A DNA stretch of 64,000 nucleotides from Glossina fuscipes (taxonomy: Eukaryota > Arthropoda > Insecta > Diptera > Glossinidae). The first letter of the stretch is position 1, and each line of letters opens with the position of its first letter. Where the stretch lies: the NCBI RefSeq assembly GCF_014805625.2, contig NW_023998562.1:530213-594212 (forward strand), read 5' to 3'. The translations under genes were made by a program, and so were the position numbers. The notes beneath the pieces were generated by a model. That model was not told where the DNA came from, ran no database searches, and was given only the letters and a program-made list of their open reading frames with translations. Shown piece after piece: positions 34,500 through 45,912 of the stretch.

Positions 34500-34856
34500 T
34501 TTTTTTTTTTTTTTATTTTGTTTTTTTGTTCTCTATTTTTTATTATATATAGACGAAACAAAAGCACATACGCGATATCCGCGTTAACCAGTTTTAGCAA
34601 TAACACTGAAAAGACAGAAGTTAAATACACAAAAACACCGAAAACACCGAAACAATTGAAAAAACGCAGACGAATAGAAAACACGCACTACACTGAGAAA
34701 AAAATTAATTTGAATCTGTTAAGAAAGAAGTTAAATTTTTTCTTTTCTGTTCATGTTAGTCCGATTCGCGTTGTGAGAACCCAAAGTCCTCCCTCGTTTT
34801 GGTCTCACGGGTTCTCCGTCTCTGGTGAGGGGAAGGTAGAGCTAGGGTTAAGTTAG
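34500..34856 (+). other. Antisense open frame within the I-element 5' UTR
   Basis: Opposite to ORF1, the 5' UTR contains a plus-strand frame with NTEKTEVKYTKTPKTPKQLK and a Lys/Arg-rich RRR motif. The 5'-UTR fragment at 10.1-10.4 kb (minus strand there, 10432-10103) gives the related NTEKTPAKYTKSPKQLKTRR. One of two indels between the copies is 9 nt; another, further upstream, is 7 nt and shifts the frame. Whether this is a translated antisense product or just conserved UTR sequence cannot be decided from two copies. Confidence 0.35.
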
Positions 34857-34860
34857 TAAT

Positions 34861-35310
34861 AGGTTAAAGATAGTAGTAAGAATGGGATAGCGATCGGGAT
34901 AGGTTAAGATGGAAGATTCTGGTAGAAATAGGAATAGAGTAGGATAGATTAAGGTAGCAATAGGGATGCACTAAGATATCTCTATCTTAACATAGGTTAA
35001 GATAGAATAGAAATAGATTAACATAGAATAGAATAGATTAAGGTAGCAGTAGGGATAGGTTAAGCTTGAAGTGAGTTAAGTTAGTCGGGTCTGGATACTT
35101 GCAGAGGAGAGTCTCGTCTTGAGAGGCGGTCGCGAGTAGTTGAAGAACTAAAGAACTATTGAACTAAGAGATTATAGGTAATTGAAATAGAACCAAGCCC
35201 CTGTAAATATAAATTTTCTTGCGTTTGTTTTTTCCTCCCTGGGCCGCTGGGCTGTCTCCGCCGTAAGAAAGGGACGAAACGCCCTCGCAGCGTTATCTTG
35301 TTAAGTATAT
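34861..35310. repeat. GATA/GGTTAAG-rich degenerate tandem DNA, then a GC-richer stretch
   Basis: From about 34855 to 35060, phrases such as 'ggttaagatagaatag' and 'gattaaggtagcaatagg' recur irregularly every 17-40 bp. From 35190 to 35290 the base composition becomes GC-richer ('cctgggccgctgggctgtc') without a frame or RNA that I recognise. This stretch separates the retrotransposon from the truncated foldback copy. Confidence 0.5.
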
Positions 35311-35316
35311 AATTTC

Positions 35317-35741
35317 AGAAAATTGCTAAAAATAGTTTCTGAAAGAAAAGTGTGAATTCTTTTTGCTTAATCGATAGGTATTTTCATATAGATTCACGTG
35401 ATATAAGTGAATATACGCGACATTTTCTAGTTTGGCCGCACTAGAGTGTCAAAGTTGGGTGTTTTTTCATATGCAGTTTTCGCTAACATACCAAATTTCA
35501 AATACCGTTAAAAATAGTTTCCATAAGCAGAATTTGAATTTGAAAGGTAGTTTTATATTGATTCATGAAATTCCCACAAACATATTTTCTTGTTTTTAAT
35601 ATGGACGGATTAGGCTTTCACACCAACTATATCTCAATTGTAAGTATTTAACATGATCTCTGTTAAGTCGTTAACAGAGGTATGTTAACAGAAATGGTAG
35701 GTGTCTCTACTAGTTAAATTCGAATTTATCCTCACACCCTT
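35317..35741. mobile_element. Truncated right arm of a second foldback element
   Basis: This segment matches the right arm of the element at 24.8-27.3 kb in the same orientation. It contains the inverted 183-bp unit ('ctagtttggccgcactagag' near 35425), the outer arm ('atggacggattaggcttt') and the terminus CTCACACCCTT ending at 35741. The left arm, loop and left terminus are absent. Compared with the full element there is a small deletion near 35540 and an extra 'aacagaggtatgtt'. Confidence 0.88.
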
Positions 35742-36113
35742 TCCTTATTTTAGTATGGACGGAGTAGGCTTTCAAATCCAACTACATCTCAATTGTAATT
35801 ATTTAACAGAGCTCTGTTAAGTCGTTAACATAGTTTTGTTAACATAAATGGTAGGTGTCTTTGCTAGTTAAATTCGAATTTACCTTCACACCCTTAAAAT
35901 GTTGTCCTTTCGAATATTAATTAATTTTCATAAAGTCATGTTTTGTTTATAATAATTTGCAAAAGAATTCTCGAAAAGCTCTATTTTACTTACGTTTTGA
36001 GTTAAATCCCTCCGAGACTTCGTTTAACAGAATTCTGCTAACGGGTTCACAGAGGATGCAAAAAATGGTTCGTGTCTCTGATAGCCATTTTTTAAATATA
36101 ACTTCACACCCTT
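35742..36113. repeat. Two further element termini in tandem
   Basis: Directly after the terminus at 35741, the outer arm is repeated. The phrase 'tatggacgg' recurs 154 bp further on, and a second CTTCACACCCTT ends at 35895, also 154 bp after the first. A third terminus ending at 36113 is preceded by diverged sequence that still shows the pattern 'gttaac/gctaac', a 'gtgtct' word and CTTCACACCCTT. These are either nested ends or a tandem amplification of the terminal domain. Confidence 0.8.
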
Positions 36114-37540
36114 ATTATACAATTCCTATATGAGCTACAGAAGGGTAAGTAATTAATGCTTTTAAATCAATTTGACGTAAACAAATTAAGCTAGCTAATA
36201 CTTCTCCAACTAACCTCATTCAAATCCCTACATAATTACATTTCAATCCAATAAACTGGATAAAATTTATTACTCGTAATAATCCGTATCCTCCTATTTT
36301 AATGTAATCCTACTCAAAATTATGAATGGCCTTTTTATATCACTTTCTTACACCACTTGTAAATACATTCTATATATGCGGATGGACTACTCTTGAAAAA
36401 GCCACCACACAAATTTGATAGTATTCTTACGAATGCATTAAAACATTTTAGCTTGTTCAACTAATATAGAATAGGGGTTTTATGTAAGAAAGGATTTAAA
36501 TTACATGTGACAAATAATAAATAATTAATAAATTTAATATAAAACCAACTAATCCATTTTACGTCGAAACATATGAACGTACTCACGTGTACTTTGTTCA
36601 TTTCGTCTACCAATGTGTCTTTATTAAATTTTTACAACGCAAATTTAATTCTACTATGTTTTTATTTTATTTTTCCTCAGATGGTTCTTCTTTTATATGA
36701 TTTTTTTTTTATGCCTCTTATGATTTTGATGCACGAAACATACCCACGTTTTTGTGATAATTGACTGAAAATTTCCGATTGCTTTCAATGAACTTCCGAA
36801 TGTTTTCAATGAAATTCCTCTTTTTTTATGTTTGCAATATATATATAGCTATTTAGTTCAGTAAAGATTTTCGCTAGGGTTTTTTAATTAATTTGCACAA
36901 ACTTTTCTTTTTTCAACTTCAAGAACATGCACATGACTGCAAAATAATTGATATGTCTGATTTCTCGCCAAAAACCGTTAGCTGGTTTTCTTTTGTTTAC
37001 ACGTTGAAAAAAAAATATCAGATGTTGAGAATACAGAAAAAATAGAGTTTCTTTTAATAAATGGCAACAGAGATTTAACGAGAAAACTATCCAACGCCTT
37101 TCAAACTTGATACATTCGCAGAACTTTAACGAGAAAACTATCGAACTAATTCTAGAGTCCACTCAAAGACGAAATTGTTATTAATTGGAGCTGAAAATAA
37201 AGCAACAATTTTTTTCTAAATAACCTCTAACGAACAATGAGCAAAAATAATACTAAATCATTACATACATAGTATGTCATACAAAAACGATGGCACGTAT
37301 TATAAACATTATATTACATTACATTATTGTTAAAGAGATATATTAAAAACATTACATTACATTATGGGTTGTTTAATGTATCCCTCCTGACGAAGACGTT
37401 CATACTTAATCATGTCTATACAGGTCAATACTTCTTCTTGAGAAGTTTCTAATGTCTTAGCATGACGCTCACTAGGTAGCAGTTTGGAAAATTTTATTTT
37501 TAAATGCATTAAACGCAGAAAAGTGGATTTCAGCGATATA
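36114..37540. other. AT-rich DNA without a recognised gene
   Basis: No domain-bearing frame is seen. The phrase 'aaaaccgttagctggtttt' near 36970 is the reverse complement of a word in the repeated segment at 44.1 and 45.4 kb. 'acgagaaaactatc.aac' occurs twice (37078 and 37130), 52 bp apart. Confidence 0.35.
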
Positions 37541-37545
37541 ATTTA

Positions 37546-38370
37546 AAAACAAGTAAGAACAGATAAATCGAGCGGCGCCAACCTTTACATAGCCTACACC
37601 ACTTCGCCGAATGCAGTTATTCGATCGTTTTGGTAGTACACACTAAAAACTTATTATCATTATTATCACGCAAAGCCATAATTTTCATGAAACCCCGCAC
37701 ATTGGAAGGTTAGATTTTTTCTTCATATAAGAGTTTGCGTTTCGTGATAGCACCTATGTATGTTAGAATCCAGAGAAAACAGCCCCATGTGATCCAAAAT
37801 TACTATCGTTAATTTTTTGGCTGAAGCACCACTATGAATTAGTTTTGATGATAAAATATTAAAAATTAAACCTTTTCCGAAAGACTTACTGCTGACGGGA
37901 CATCTTATAAGGAGTGTGAACAAGAAATAGATCTACGTGGTTCCAATTAGGTCCACTTAATTTTTTTATTCAATTACTATCCCAAACAAATTTTCGATAT
38001 AAAATATTTAAACTTAGGGTTTTTTTGGCATATAAAGGTTTACATTTCATAAAAATTCTTGTATGCGGTGGTTTTGAAAAAATAGGAACGGTTATATGAG
38101 AGCCCCAGCTGATCCAAAATTTTCACACCGAATTGAAATATCGAAATACTACTTTGGCGAGAAATTTTGAAAATTGATATTTTTCCCCATATAACGACTT
38201 TTCAGAACAGGTTGTTGTATGGGGTTGAAAAAGTGGGCCAGTACAAACAGTTTTGAATAGCGTTGGTCCTTGGGCCAAAGTGCGTCCTTGTACCAAATTT
38301 CATTAAAATATCTCACAAATTACAACGTGCAGCTTGAACGCAAAATAAATTTACAGACAGACTTAGGTAT
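37546..38370 (-). repeat. Copy of the dispersed non-coding repeat family
   Basis: Read as reverse complement, 38365-38190 parallels 18080-18300 with words such as 'gcgttcaagctgcac', 'gatattttaatgaaatttgg' and 'gtcgttatatgg'. The copy seems to extend to an 'acaagtaagaac' end at 37546. There is no coding capacity. Confidence 0.4.
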
Positions 38371-39328
38371 AATTAAAGATGGGTCTTTCTTAAGTCCTTC
38401 TCGGTGTTGCTTACGTCCGTATTAGCTTAATATAACCTATTCCACAATTGGTGTAGCATATAATTATAATAGGAAAATTATCGTGAAAACAAACATTTTG
38501 GAACTGGTTAGTAAAAAAAAAGAATCTAAAAAATTTGATGTCATTATTATTAATTTTTCCATAATTTGAAAATTACTCTTTAGTTTAATACACTTTAATA
38601 AAACAAATTGACACATATATCTTAAACTGAAAATTAATATCTTCAATCTCACCCTTCTTCATTTCAAGAACAGTTGACCAAATTTTCGAGTTTCCTTGTA
38701 TTCGCTTACATTGCTTCCCATATGTTGAACTTTTACTCCCAAACCCAAAAATAGCCAAAAAGGGAGCTAAGACAACTAAGGCGTCATTTTCGCTTTTCAG
38801 CTAAAAACTTCCAAGTGGTAAACACAATGAGCCGCCGTTCTTTATTTTTTAAAATATATATATATGTATACGTATGTATAATGTGCACTACTTACAAGCT
38901 ACATGTTTCTCATAGACGTGGGAATATACTCGAACATTCATTATGTCGGCAGTCATAGTGTGGTAGTAACGTTTTCCAGAGTTGACCTTAACATGAGTAG
39001 TGTTATCACTTTTATTTAAAAAATCATGAAATTGTTAAATTAAACTCAATATTTTCAGTGTAACAACCGGTTTTTGTATTTTATTTTGTATGTACTTTTT
39101 AATTTAATGTGAAAAATGAACGATTTTGAAGGCATATAAATATTTTCCCTAAAAGTAAATGCAATAAATTGGATTTGTCAAAATTAAAATCCCTTCAATT
39201 TTTAAGATTTTGGATGGTGGCAATGTGTTTTCACAATTAGACCAGATAGAAGAGAGATCTTTTATAATTTTAGAACAGCTTTGTTCCAGTTACAACCGGG
39301 GGATACGTGAATCCATTAATTAAATAAA
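38371..39328. other. Upstream flank of the first Mdh2 gene
   Basis: AT-rich sequence with no recognised frame. The promoter and 5' UTR of the gene starting at 39329 should lie in the last few hundred bases, but no unambiguous TATA or initiator arrangement can be selected by eye. Confidence 0.3.
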
Positions 39329-42300
39329 ATGCTGAAACAAATAACTAAACAGTTGGCGATGCACTCGTTGCGAAATTTTTCAACCACTGGACAGGTAAAT
39401 GTACTACTTTCGTTTCCGGAGTTTGGGTTAAATTAAATATGGAAAACTTGAATTTGCATGGTTAAGCAAAGTTTACGTAATGTTTCTTCCGTAAGCTAAG
39501 AATCTGTATGCCATTATTCAACTTCTTAATTTTGCACGATTTTTCTTTTTCCACGGTCTGAAAAATGGTGGATTGATTTACAATTAATAACGAAAATATT
39601 TTATAGAATCTTTTAATGGTATATGCAATAGAAATTTGTTTATTTTTAGAATAACTTCAAAGTGGCTGTATGTGGGGCATCTGGTGGCATTGGGCAACCA
39701 TTGTCATTATTACTAAAACAAAATCCTTTAGTCAGTGATTTACGACTATATGATATAGTTCATACGCCCGGAGTAGCAGCAGATCTATCTCATATTGATA
39801 CTAAAAGCGGCACTGCTGGGTTTATGGGTCCAGATGAAATTTCTGGGGCACTGGACGGTAAGTCTTAAAAATTTCTCTAAATTACCTAAATTCATTAAGA
39901 GTTAAGAAAAATATTTTTTCATACGCCACGTGACTGCCAATTTTGGTAGCAATTGATATGACAAAATGTTTTTGTAGACAACTGTAAGTTGAACATGAAG
40001 ACATATAAACTCTAAATGTATGTACACATAAACGGCACAACGGCTTACTTGGCAACAAACACTATGGTTATAGAAAAATTAAACGAAACAACTTCAGTCC
40101 GTTGGAGCTTTAGTGTACAGCAACCATCGGCACCATAAGTTTCGTATATGAAGTGTTGGATTTTCACACATTTGTTTTGGTTTCCATTTCTCCTAGCAAG
40201 TGTTCTTTCAATCCACTACATTCGTTCCTTTATCATGTTACGGAGGCAAAATGTTAACTAATTCTTTACTTAGTTAAGTGCAAACATGTTTTTTATTTGT
40301 TTTAACGAAATCAAAGACTACAATTTCTAATGAGGAATTAATGTCGTCATAAGCAACGTCGTCTTATTATATTATTAGCGTATAAAAAAATTTCAAGCTA
40401 ACGGATCAAGTCAAGAAATTTATATACTTTAGTTATACGTGCGTAATTTACGCGAGAGTAAATAGAAGCCGCTTTCTTAAAGTGAAAAATTTTTTCAAGA
40501 TAAATTTTTAGATGCCGATCGAACGGACAATAGTTCATATAATATTATATATATATCGGACAAACAGCTGGAGTTTTAACTTTTCCTGGGGCTTTCCTGA
40601 GCTTAACTTCGGGAAAGCACTTAATCCATCTGACATACGGCATAATTATTCGGTACGCGTAATGCTTAGTCCATTAACGCACACTTTTTGATTGAAAAAA
40701 GTTATTCAAAAATAAAAAAGCAAATTGTTTTTCTACTCGTTAGTACAGTAGATCCAACGACAAAAACTTTCATACTTGATAACTGATACTGCAACACTTG
40801 CTCAAAAATTGAAAGCATTGATCAGGATTAAATCCTGTACAGCACCGAACTTTCATTTTTTACCTAAATACTTGCAATATGCTGAAAGGAGCTTCGGAGA
40901 ACCTATAAAACGTGGAGGTATTATTGATCAGCACCAGACTTTGAATCCATCTTGTTATATTTATCTGCCCTACACTGCTGCAAATTTGGCAAAAACACTG
41001 AAAACTGCTACTTGCAGTTTGGTGCTGAAAATTGGCCATGCCCACCAGACAAAGAGTAGACCAGAGTGTGAATATCGCTGTTTAAATCCCGTATAAGCTG
41101 CAGTAAATATTTGCACGTTCTACTTTAAAATAGAGGTGACGCGTATTAAAGATTCGGGTAAAGCTCAATATAATTTTGTAATCTGCCGTTATTATAAAAG
41201 GAATTTAGAATGAGATTAATTTATTTAATGCAAACGAATTTGGAAATGCGTTTAGTGTTAAAGAAGATATATAGTTGTGTAGATAAGATTAATGTTGCTT
41301 ACTAATGCGACTGACCTCTATAATCACTTTGTAAAGTATATACAAACCCTTATCTCAAAAGATTTCCGAAACTTTTCTTTAACAAAGAGTGTGGAAAAAT
41401 TTTTCAATACAAAATTTTATAGAGAAAGCCAAGAACAAAAAGCCATTTGCACTTATTTCCGTAATTTCGTTTGTTCGTTTCTATTTGAATTTTCCATTTT
41501 ACTTCTTTTTATTTCATTTTTATTTATTTTCCAAATGTTCTTATTAGCACCAATTTGTACTGTCTCTTTTAGCAACCTTTACCTTAATAAGATCTCCAAC
41601 ACTTTTGCGCGATTTTATTAGACAACTAGTAAAAAATATATCATACAATCTTGATTTTTTCGATAGGTGCTGAGGTCGTCGTTATACCTGCTGGCGTTCC
41701 TCGTAAACCCGGCATGACTCGTGACGATCTTTTTAATGTTAATGCAGGAATTATTAGAGACATAGTTAGGGTCATCGCTGCAAAATGTCCTAAAGCCATG
41801 ATCGCAGTCATCACAAATCCTGTTAACACATGCGTACCTATTGCGGCTGAAATATTGAAGAAGGTAAATGAAATATATATAAGACTATTATTCAGAAATT
41901 TTTAATTTACTGTTCATTAGGCAGGTGTATATGATCCCAAACGCCTATTTGGGGTGTCCACTTTGGATGTTGTACGGGCTAGAACCTTTATTGGAGAAGC
42001 CGTTGGTGCTGATCCCCAGAAAGTTCACATTCCGGTGATTGGCGGTCACTCTGGTATAACTATTATCCCGGTCTTATCTCAGTCGCAACCTGCCTTTAAA
42101 GGTGATCAGACAGCTATTGAAAAGATGACAGTGCGCATACAAGAAGCTGGTACGGAGGTAGTTAAAGCTAAGGCTGGTGCAGGTTCGGCTACCTTATCTA
42201 TGGCCTATGCCGGGGCCCGTTTTGCCAACTCACTGCTCAGGGGAATGAGCGGTGAAAAAAATGTAGTAGAATGTTCGTATGTACAATCCAACGTTACAGA

Positions 42301-42460
42301 AGCTAGCTTCTTTGCAACGCCTTTGGTTTTGGGTAAGGACGGCATTCAAGAAAACTGTGGTTTGCCTAACTTAAATGATTTTGAGAAAAAGCTATTAGTT
42401 ACTGCCTTACCAGAACTTAAGAAGAATATACAAAAAGGTGTTGATTTTGCCAAAAGCTAA
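39329..42460 (+). CDS. Mdh2: Mitochondrial malate dehydrogenase, copy A (four exons)
   Basis: The enzyme interconverts malate and oxaloacetate with NAD in the mitochondrial matrix (TCA cycle, malate-aspartate shuttle). Exons are 39329-39394, 39650-39857, 41667-41863 and 41921-42460. All introns are GT-AG, and the exons join to 337 codons including the stop, giving 336 residues, the usual fly length. Exon 1 encodes a basic, hydroxylated presequence ([20 protein letters not shown]). Exon 2 holds the nucleotide fold [19 protein letters not shown] and the NAD-selecting Asp in LRLYDI. Exon 3 has the substrate arginines in [11 protein letters not shown] and NPVN. Exon 4 has the active-site Asp in [10 protein letters not shown], the catalytic His in VIGGHSG and [10 protein letters not shown]. 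No lesion is seen. The second intron is 1.8 kb. Copy B lies 10.6 kb downstream in the same orientation. Copy A is closer to the common insect sequence, so it is probably the ancestral housekeeping gene. Confidence 0.97.
39858..41666 (+). other. Intron 2 of Mdh2 copy A
   Basis: The intron is 1,809 bp, against 806 bp in copy B. A plus-strand frame of 106 codons (40776-41096) and an opposite frame (41045-40860) lie inside it. Neither shows a domain. The composition near 40780-41090 is less AT-rich than the surroundings, so this may be an inserted piece of other origin. A TA microsatellite lies at about 40540-40557. Confidence 0.6.
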
Positions 42461-42722
42461 ACTGCTAATCTACTAACAATGTTCGTATGCCAGCACCTTA
42501 TATATATACATACTTATAAATTTTAAGGCTACCTTAACTTCGTTCGCAAATTCGACCTTAATATGTAACACCAGTCAGCATTGGAAAAGTAGCAAAGATA
42601 GGAGCACTTTTCCGCGATTTGATAGTTCAATTTTTTTTTTGCAATCTTTTGTATTTTTATCCAAATATTTTTGATGTGGTTTTAGTTAAATTCTGTTTTA
42701 CTTTAAGATGTAAAGTTAATCT

Positions 42723-42728
42723 AATAAA
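42723..42728 (+). terminator. Candidate poly(A) signal of Mdh2 copy A
   Basis: AATAAA lies 263 bp after the stop codon. It is the first exact match that I noticed in the 3' flank. Confidence 0.35.
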
Positions 42729-42860
42729 TGAAGAAGAACGATGTAGAAGGGCATTTGGACTAATATTTTCTTTTTTTCTGTTTTTATTCTATGCGGAAAG
42801 CGCGTTTACCTTGCAAAAGTATGATAATATGTTATTTGAGACATTGTCTATCCTAATTTA

Positions 42861-44820
42861 ACGACACTTTATAATCTAGCACTCTCGGGAGCATTGCACG
42901 CAAAATGCACCTTATATGGCACGAATTCTCTGGTCGTACAACGAATTCTCTGGCACTTAAGGATTTGTCAAATTTTTGTTTAGTATACTTTGAAACTTTT
43001 CGACTTTATTTTCTCTTCAGTTTTAAAAAAAATATGAGTAATACGCACTGAAGATGTCTGCCGTAAACAGTTTGAGGTATTAAGTTAAATATGCCGCAAA
43101 GTAACTTTTTGTGGTGTAAGTAACTCAACTTAACTTAACTTAACTTGACGTAACTTAAGTAACTTACACTAAAAAAAAACGAACACAAAAAAAACTTAAG
43201 CGTTTTAGTTGCGTGGAATACGATATCGTAAAATAATATGAATAATTTACTAAACGCTTCTTTGTGATAAAGTGTCTATTATATTCATTAAGCAGACCTT
43301 GAAATTGTTGAAAATGAATTTAAAAAAGGAAAAATTAAGGAAATTAAAGCAAAAACTAAGATTAATCTTTAAGATGTTCAAAACGCAACATTGTGATTTC
43401 TGTTTTCACTCCATTGGCAAATGAAACAATCTCAACAGTGTTTGTGCGATGCACGTTTTTCGCTTCAAATTTTTTTGCTCCTGATACCGAAACGATTTGA
43501 GAGTTACGTTTGCAAAGCCGAAAATGAGAACAAAAAACGGATTTGACGATTGCGTGAATTTGCATCGATTTTATTTGCAAACGTAATGAACGAAAATATT
43601 TTGTTTGCTAAAACAATCGAACTTAGTTGCGAGTGAACCCTTAGATTGCAAACGTACAAAATTAAGTACGAGTAATGCAGCAAAATAGACATACATTTTT
43701 AGGAAGATGTCATGCTTGAAAATTGTAATGCTTTGTGTGCTAAAATTTGCTCTAACAAATGCAGCGTACAATAATATCCTAAATTATCTGAGACTAATGA
43801 AAACAATCGACGAAGGATAAAGCCGAATTGCTTTTTGGTCACCAATTTTATAAATATCTAAAAACTTGTATTTATAGAACGGAAAGGAAAAGGTCACCAT
43901 ACCGCAATTGACGTGTAGGATCGCAAAGGCCATTCCCTTCTGGGAGTTACAGAGATTTTAAAACGAGTAGGTTTTTAATTCATTGAATTTCTCACACTAA
44001 CAAAATCGGACCGTAATTTCTTATACTAACAAAATCGGACTCTAATATCTCATACTTTAACAGAATCGGATTCTATTTTGTCACACTAACAGAATCGAAG
44101 CGTTCAAATTTATTGAAAGCAACTTTGTGCTCTCTGCATTCTCCTCACATGCTACTTTTTTACAAACCTTGTAAAGGAAAAAACCAGCTAACCGTGTTTA
44201 GCGATAAATCAAATCCATTTTTCAAGTGCACAAAAAAGTTTAACCAAGTGAAAAATTGTTAAAAAAAGCGAAATAGGGTAAATACCAAATAAAATTTTAT
44301 ATTGCATTAAAAATCATTGTTGTGTTAAATAAATTTAAGATATATAAAGAAATTGTAAAAAAACGCATAAAAAAGGCCAAAAATGAGCCAAAAAATAAAA
44401 TTTCGTATCGCATTAAAAATTACGATTGTCTTAAATAAATTTAAAATATATAAAGAAATTGTAAGAAATTGACAGTAAGTACATGCATGTATATTTTATA
44501 TGTTGACAGACAAAACCATCTGAGACATATAGTTTTTCTGGAAAGCTCGTTGGTGTCTCCTTAGTTTCCAGCTATTTTGTGATCAAATCAAACTCAACGG
44601 TATTACCTTAGCTGAGTAGGAATATACTTGTTTTATGAGCTTTCTAATATTTAGTTTTTTTAAAGATTTTTAATACATTATTAGCATTAATATACAAAAA
44701 TTTTGCAAGCATTGGGACTACTATTTCCGTTCTCTTACGTTATCAAGTTGGTCATGCGATCATATTTTTCAAAACTATCGAACTGTTCACTACATTCTCT
44801 TCAAGTAATGTATAATTTAA
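42861..44820. repeat. Unassigned DNA with short tandem arrays
   Basis: CTTAA-type repeats lie at about 43128-43172 ('aacttaacttaactt'). From about 43990 to 44100 a phrase 'cacactaacaaaatcgga' recurs four times at about 35 bp with changes ('tactaacaaaatcggac', 'ttaacagaatcggatt', 'cactaacagaatcg'). From about 44108 a segment of about 110 bp starts that recurs near 45357. No gene is recognised. The frames at 43362-43771 (minus) carry no known domain. Confidence 0.45.
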
Positions 44821-44831
44821 TATTTATTATT

Positions 44832-44990
44832 TTAGGTCGGAATTCGCGTTTGTTTTCTAAATGACTTTTCGCGTGTCGTTCAAGGTGAGATGCAGAACTT
44901 AAGATCTTTCCGCATAATGGACACTTCCAATCTTTCAAATTGTCATATCGCCCCGGAGCTGTATTCGTTGACGATACGTAGGGAAATAAT
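44832..44990 (-). pseudogene. C2H2 zinc-finger exon fragment
   Basis: On the minus strand the frame reads TNTAPGRYDNLKDWKCPLCG and then KILSSASHLERHAKSH. It fits a C2H2 finger exactly (C-X2-C-X12-H-X3-H). The spacing LERHAKSHLENKR is typical of DNA-binding fingers. Only one finger is present and no linked finger or partner domain follows, as the frame ends soon after REFRPKIIN. It may be a terminal exon fragment of a larger zinc-finger gene. The gene cannot be named. Confidence 0.6.
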
Positions 44991-44999
44991 CAAACATTT

Positions 45000-45905
45000 G
45001 ATAGCATCCCGCACAGGATATTTAGTTCATTGTCACGTCTTCTGATTTCACAATTACTCTTGCTCTTTCCTTGGGATTTCTTTCTGTTTTTTTTTTTTTT
45101 TTGTTTTTGCGTACCCGACCTCTGTATTTTAATTGTGATTATTAAAGTAAACTTTAGGCCAAAGTTAAGCCAAAAGCTGTAGCAGAACGATGTAAAGCAT
45201 ATCCAGCTGCTACGATTTTTTTCTACCAATTCTTCTAATTTAACAGAAAGTATTATGTTTTTTCTGTTACTTATTCAAATTTAAGCATGATGGTTTTTTC
45301 TGCTACTTCTTCTCATTTAACGGATGGGAGGTTTTTTATTCACCATTGTTCTTATTTATTAAAAGCAACTCTGTGTTCTCTCTATTCTCCTCACATAGTA
45401 CTCTTTTTATAAACAATGTAAAGGATTTTGGAAAAAACCAGCCAACGGCTTTCAGCGAGAAATCAACACCATGTTACCATTTCAGACGTTACGCTTTTTT
45501 TCTCCTAACGTAATTCCCGTATTTTCCGGACTATTGCGACGAAACAATGTCATCCATGGTATGTAAGGTTGTTGCCAGTAATAGGTAGCTTGATTAAACC
45601 GGGTCGCCGGCGATATATCCAAATTTGCTGACTGTGGAAGACTGCGAGAAAGTGCCCATTGCGTCAAATCTGTACAAACTGTACAAAGAATACGAACACA
45701 TAGTTTATATAAATTCTTTTTTTTTAATAAAGCTATCTACAAAAATTAAGCGAAATCTTCCACCATTAAAACGAAAGGATTCATTATTATTTTACCCTGT
45801 TCCTACCATTTCAAGAATTGGACAGATAGGCATTTTTCTTTTTATTTCGTTAAAAATACACGCATTGGTGCGAATAAAAGAAATTCTAAAAACCAATTAC
45901 CTGCT
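45000..45905. other. Unassigned DNA; possible exon trace 45482-45667 (minus)
   Basis: On the minus strand the frame 45667-45482 contains NLDISPATRFNQATYYWQQP and YIPWMTLFRRNSPENTGITL. These look like natural protein but I cannot place them. The adjoining 45357-45475 repeats a segment seen at 44108-44230 (words 'tctattctcctcacat', 'aaaaaaccagc.aac'), so some of this DNA is dispersed repeat. Confidence 0.35.
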
Positions 45906-45912
45906 TGCGTCT

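Larger units (their letters stand above)
29213..34860 (-). mobile_element. Nearly complete I-clade non-LTR retrotransposon
   Basis: In transcription order (right to left) the element has a 5' UTR, ORF1 (34381-33053), ORF2 (33031-29325) with endonuclease, reverse transcriptase and RNase H, a short 3' UTR, and a (TAA)n tail seen as 'ttattattatt' at 29216-29230. RNase H together with a TAA-repeat tail places it in the I clade. Its 3' 100 bp recur at 17.8 kb and its 5' part at 10.1-11.0 kb, so at least three insertions of this family are in the window. ORF2 has two stops and one frameshift, so this copy cannot move by itself. The 5' boundary is uncertain and I found no target duplication. A GATA/TTAA-rich stretch at 34850-35060 may be outside the element. 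Confidence 0.9.
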
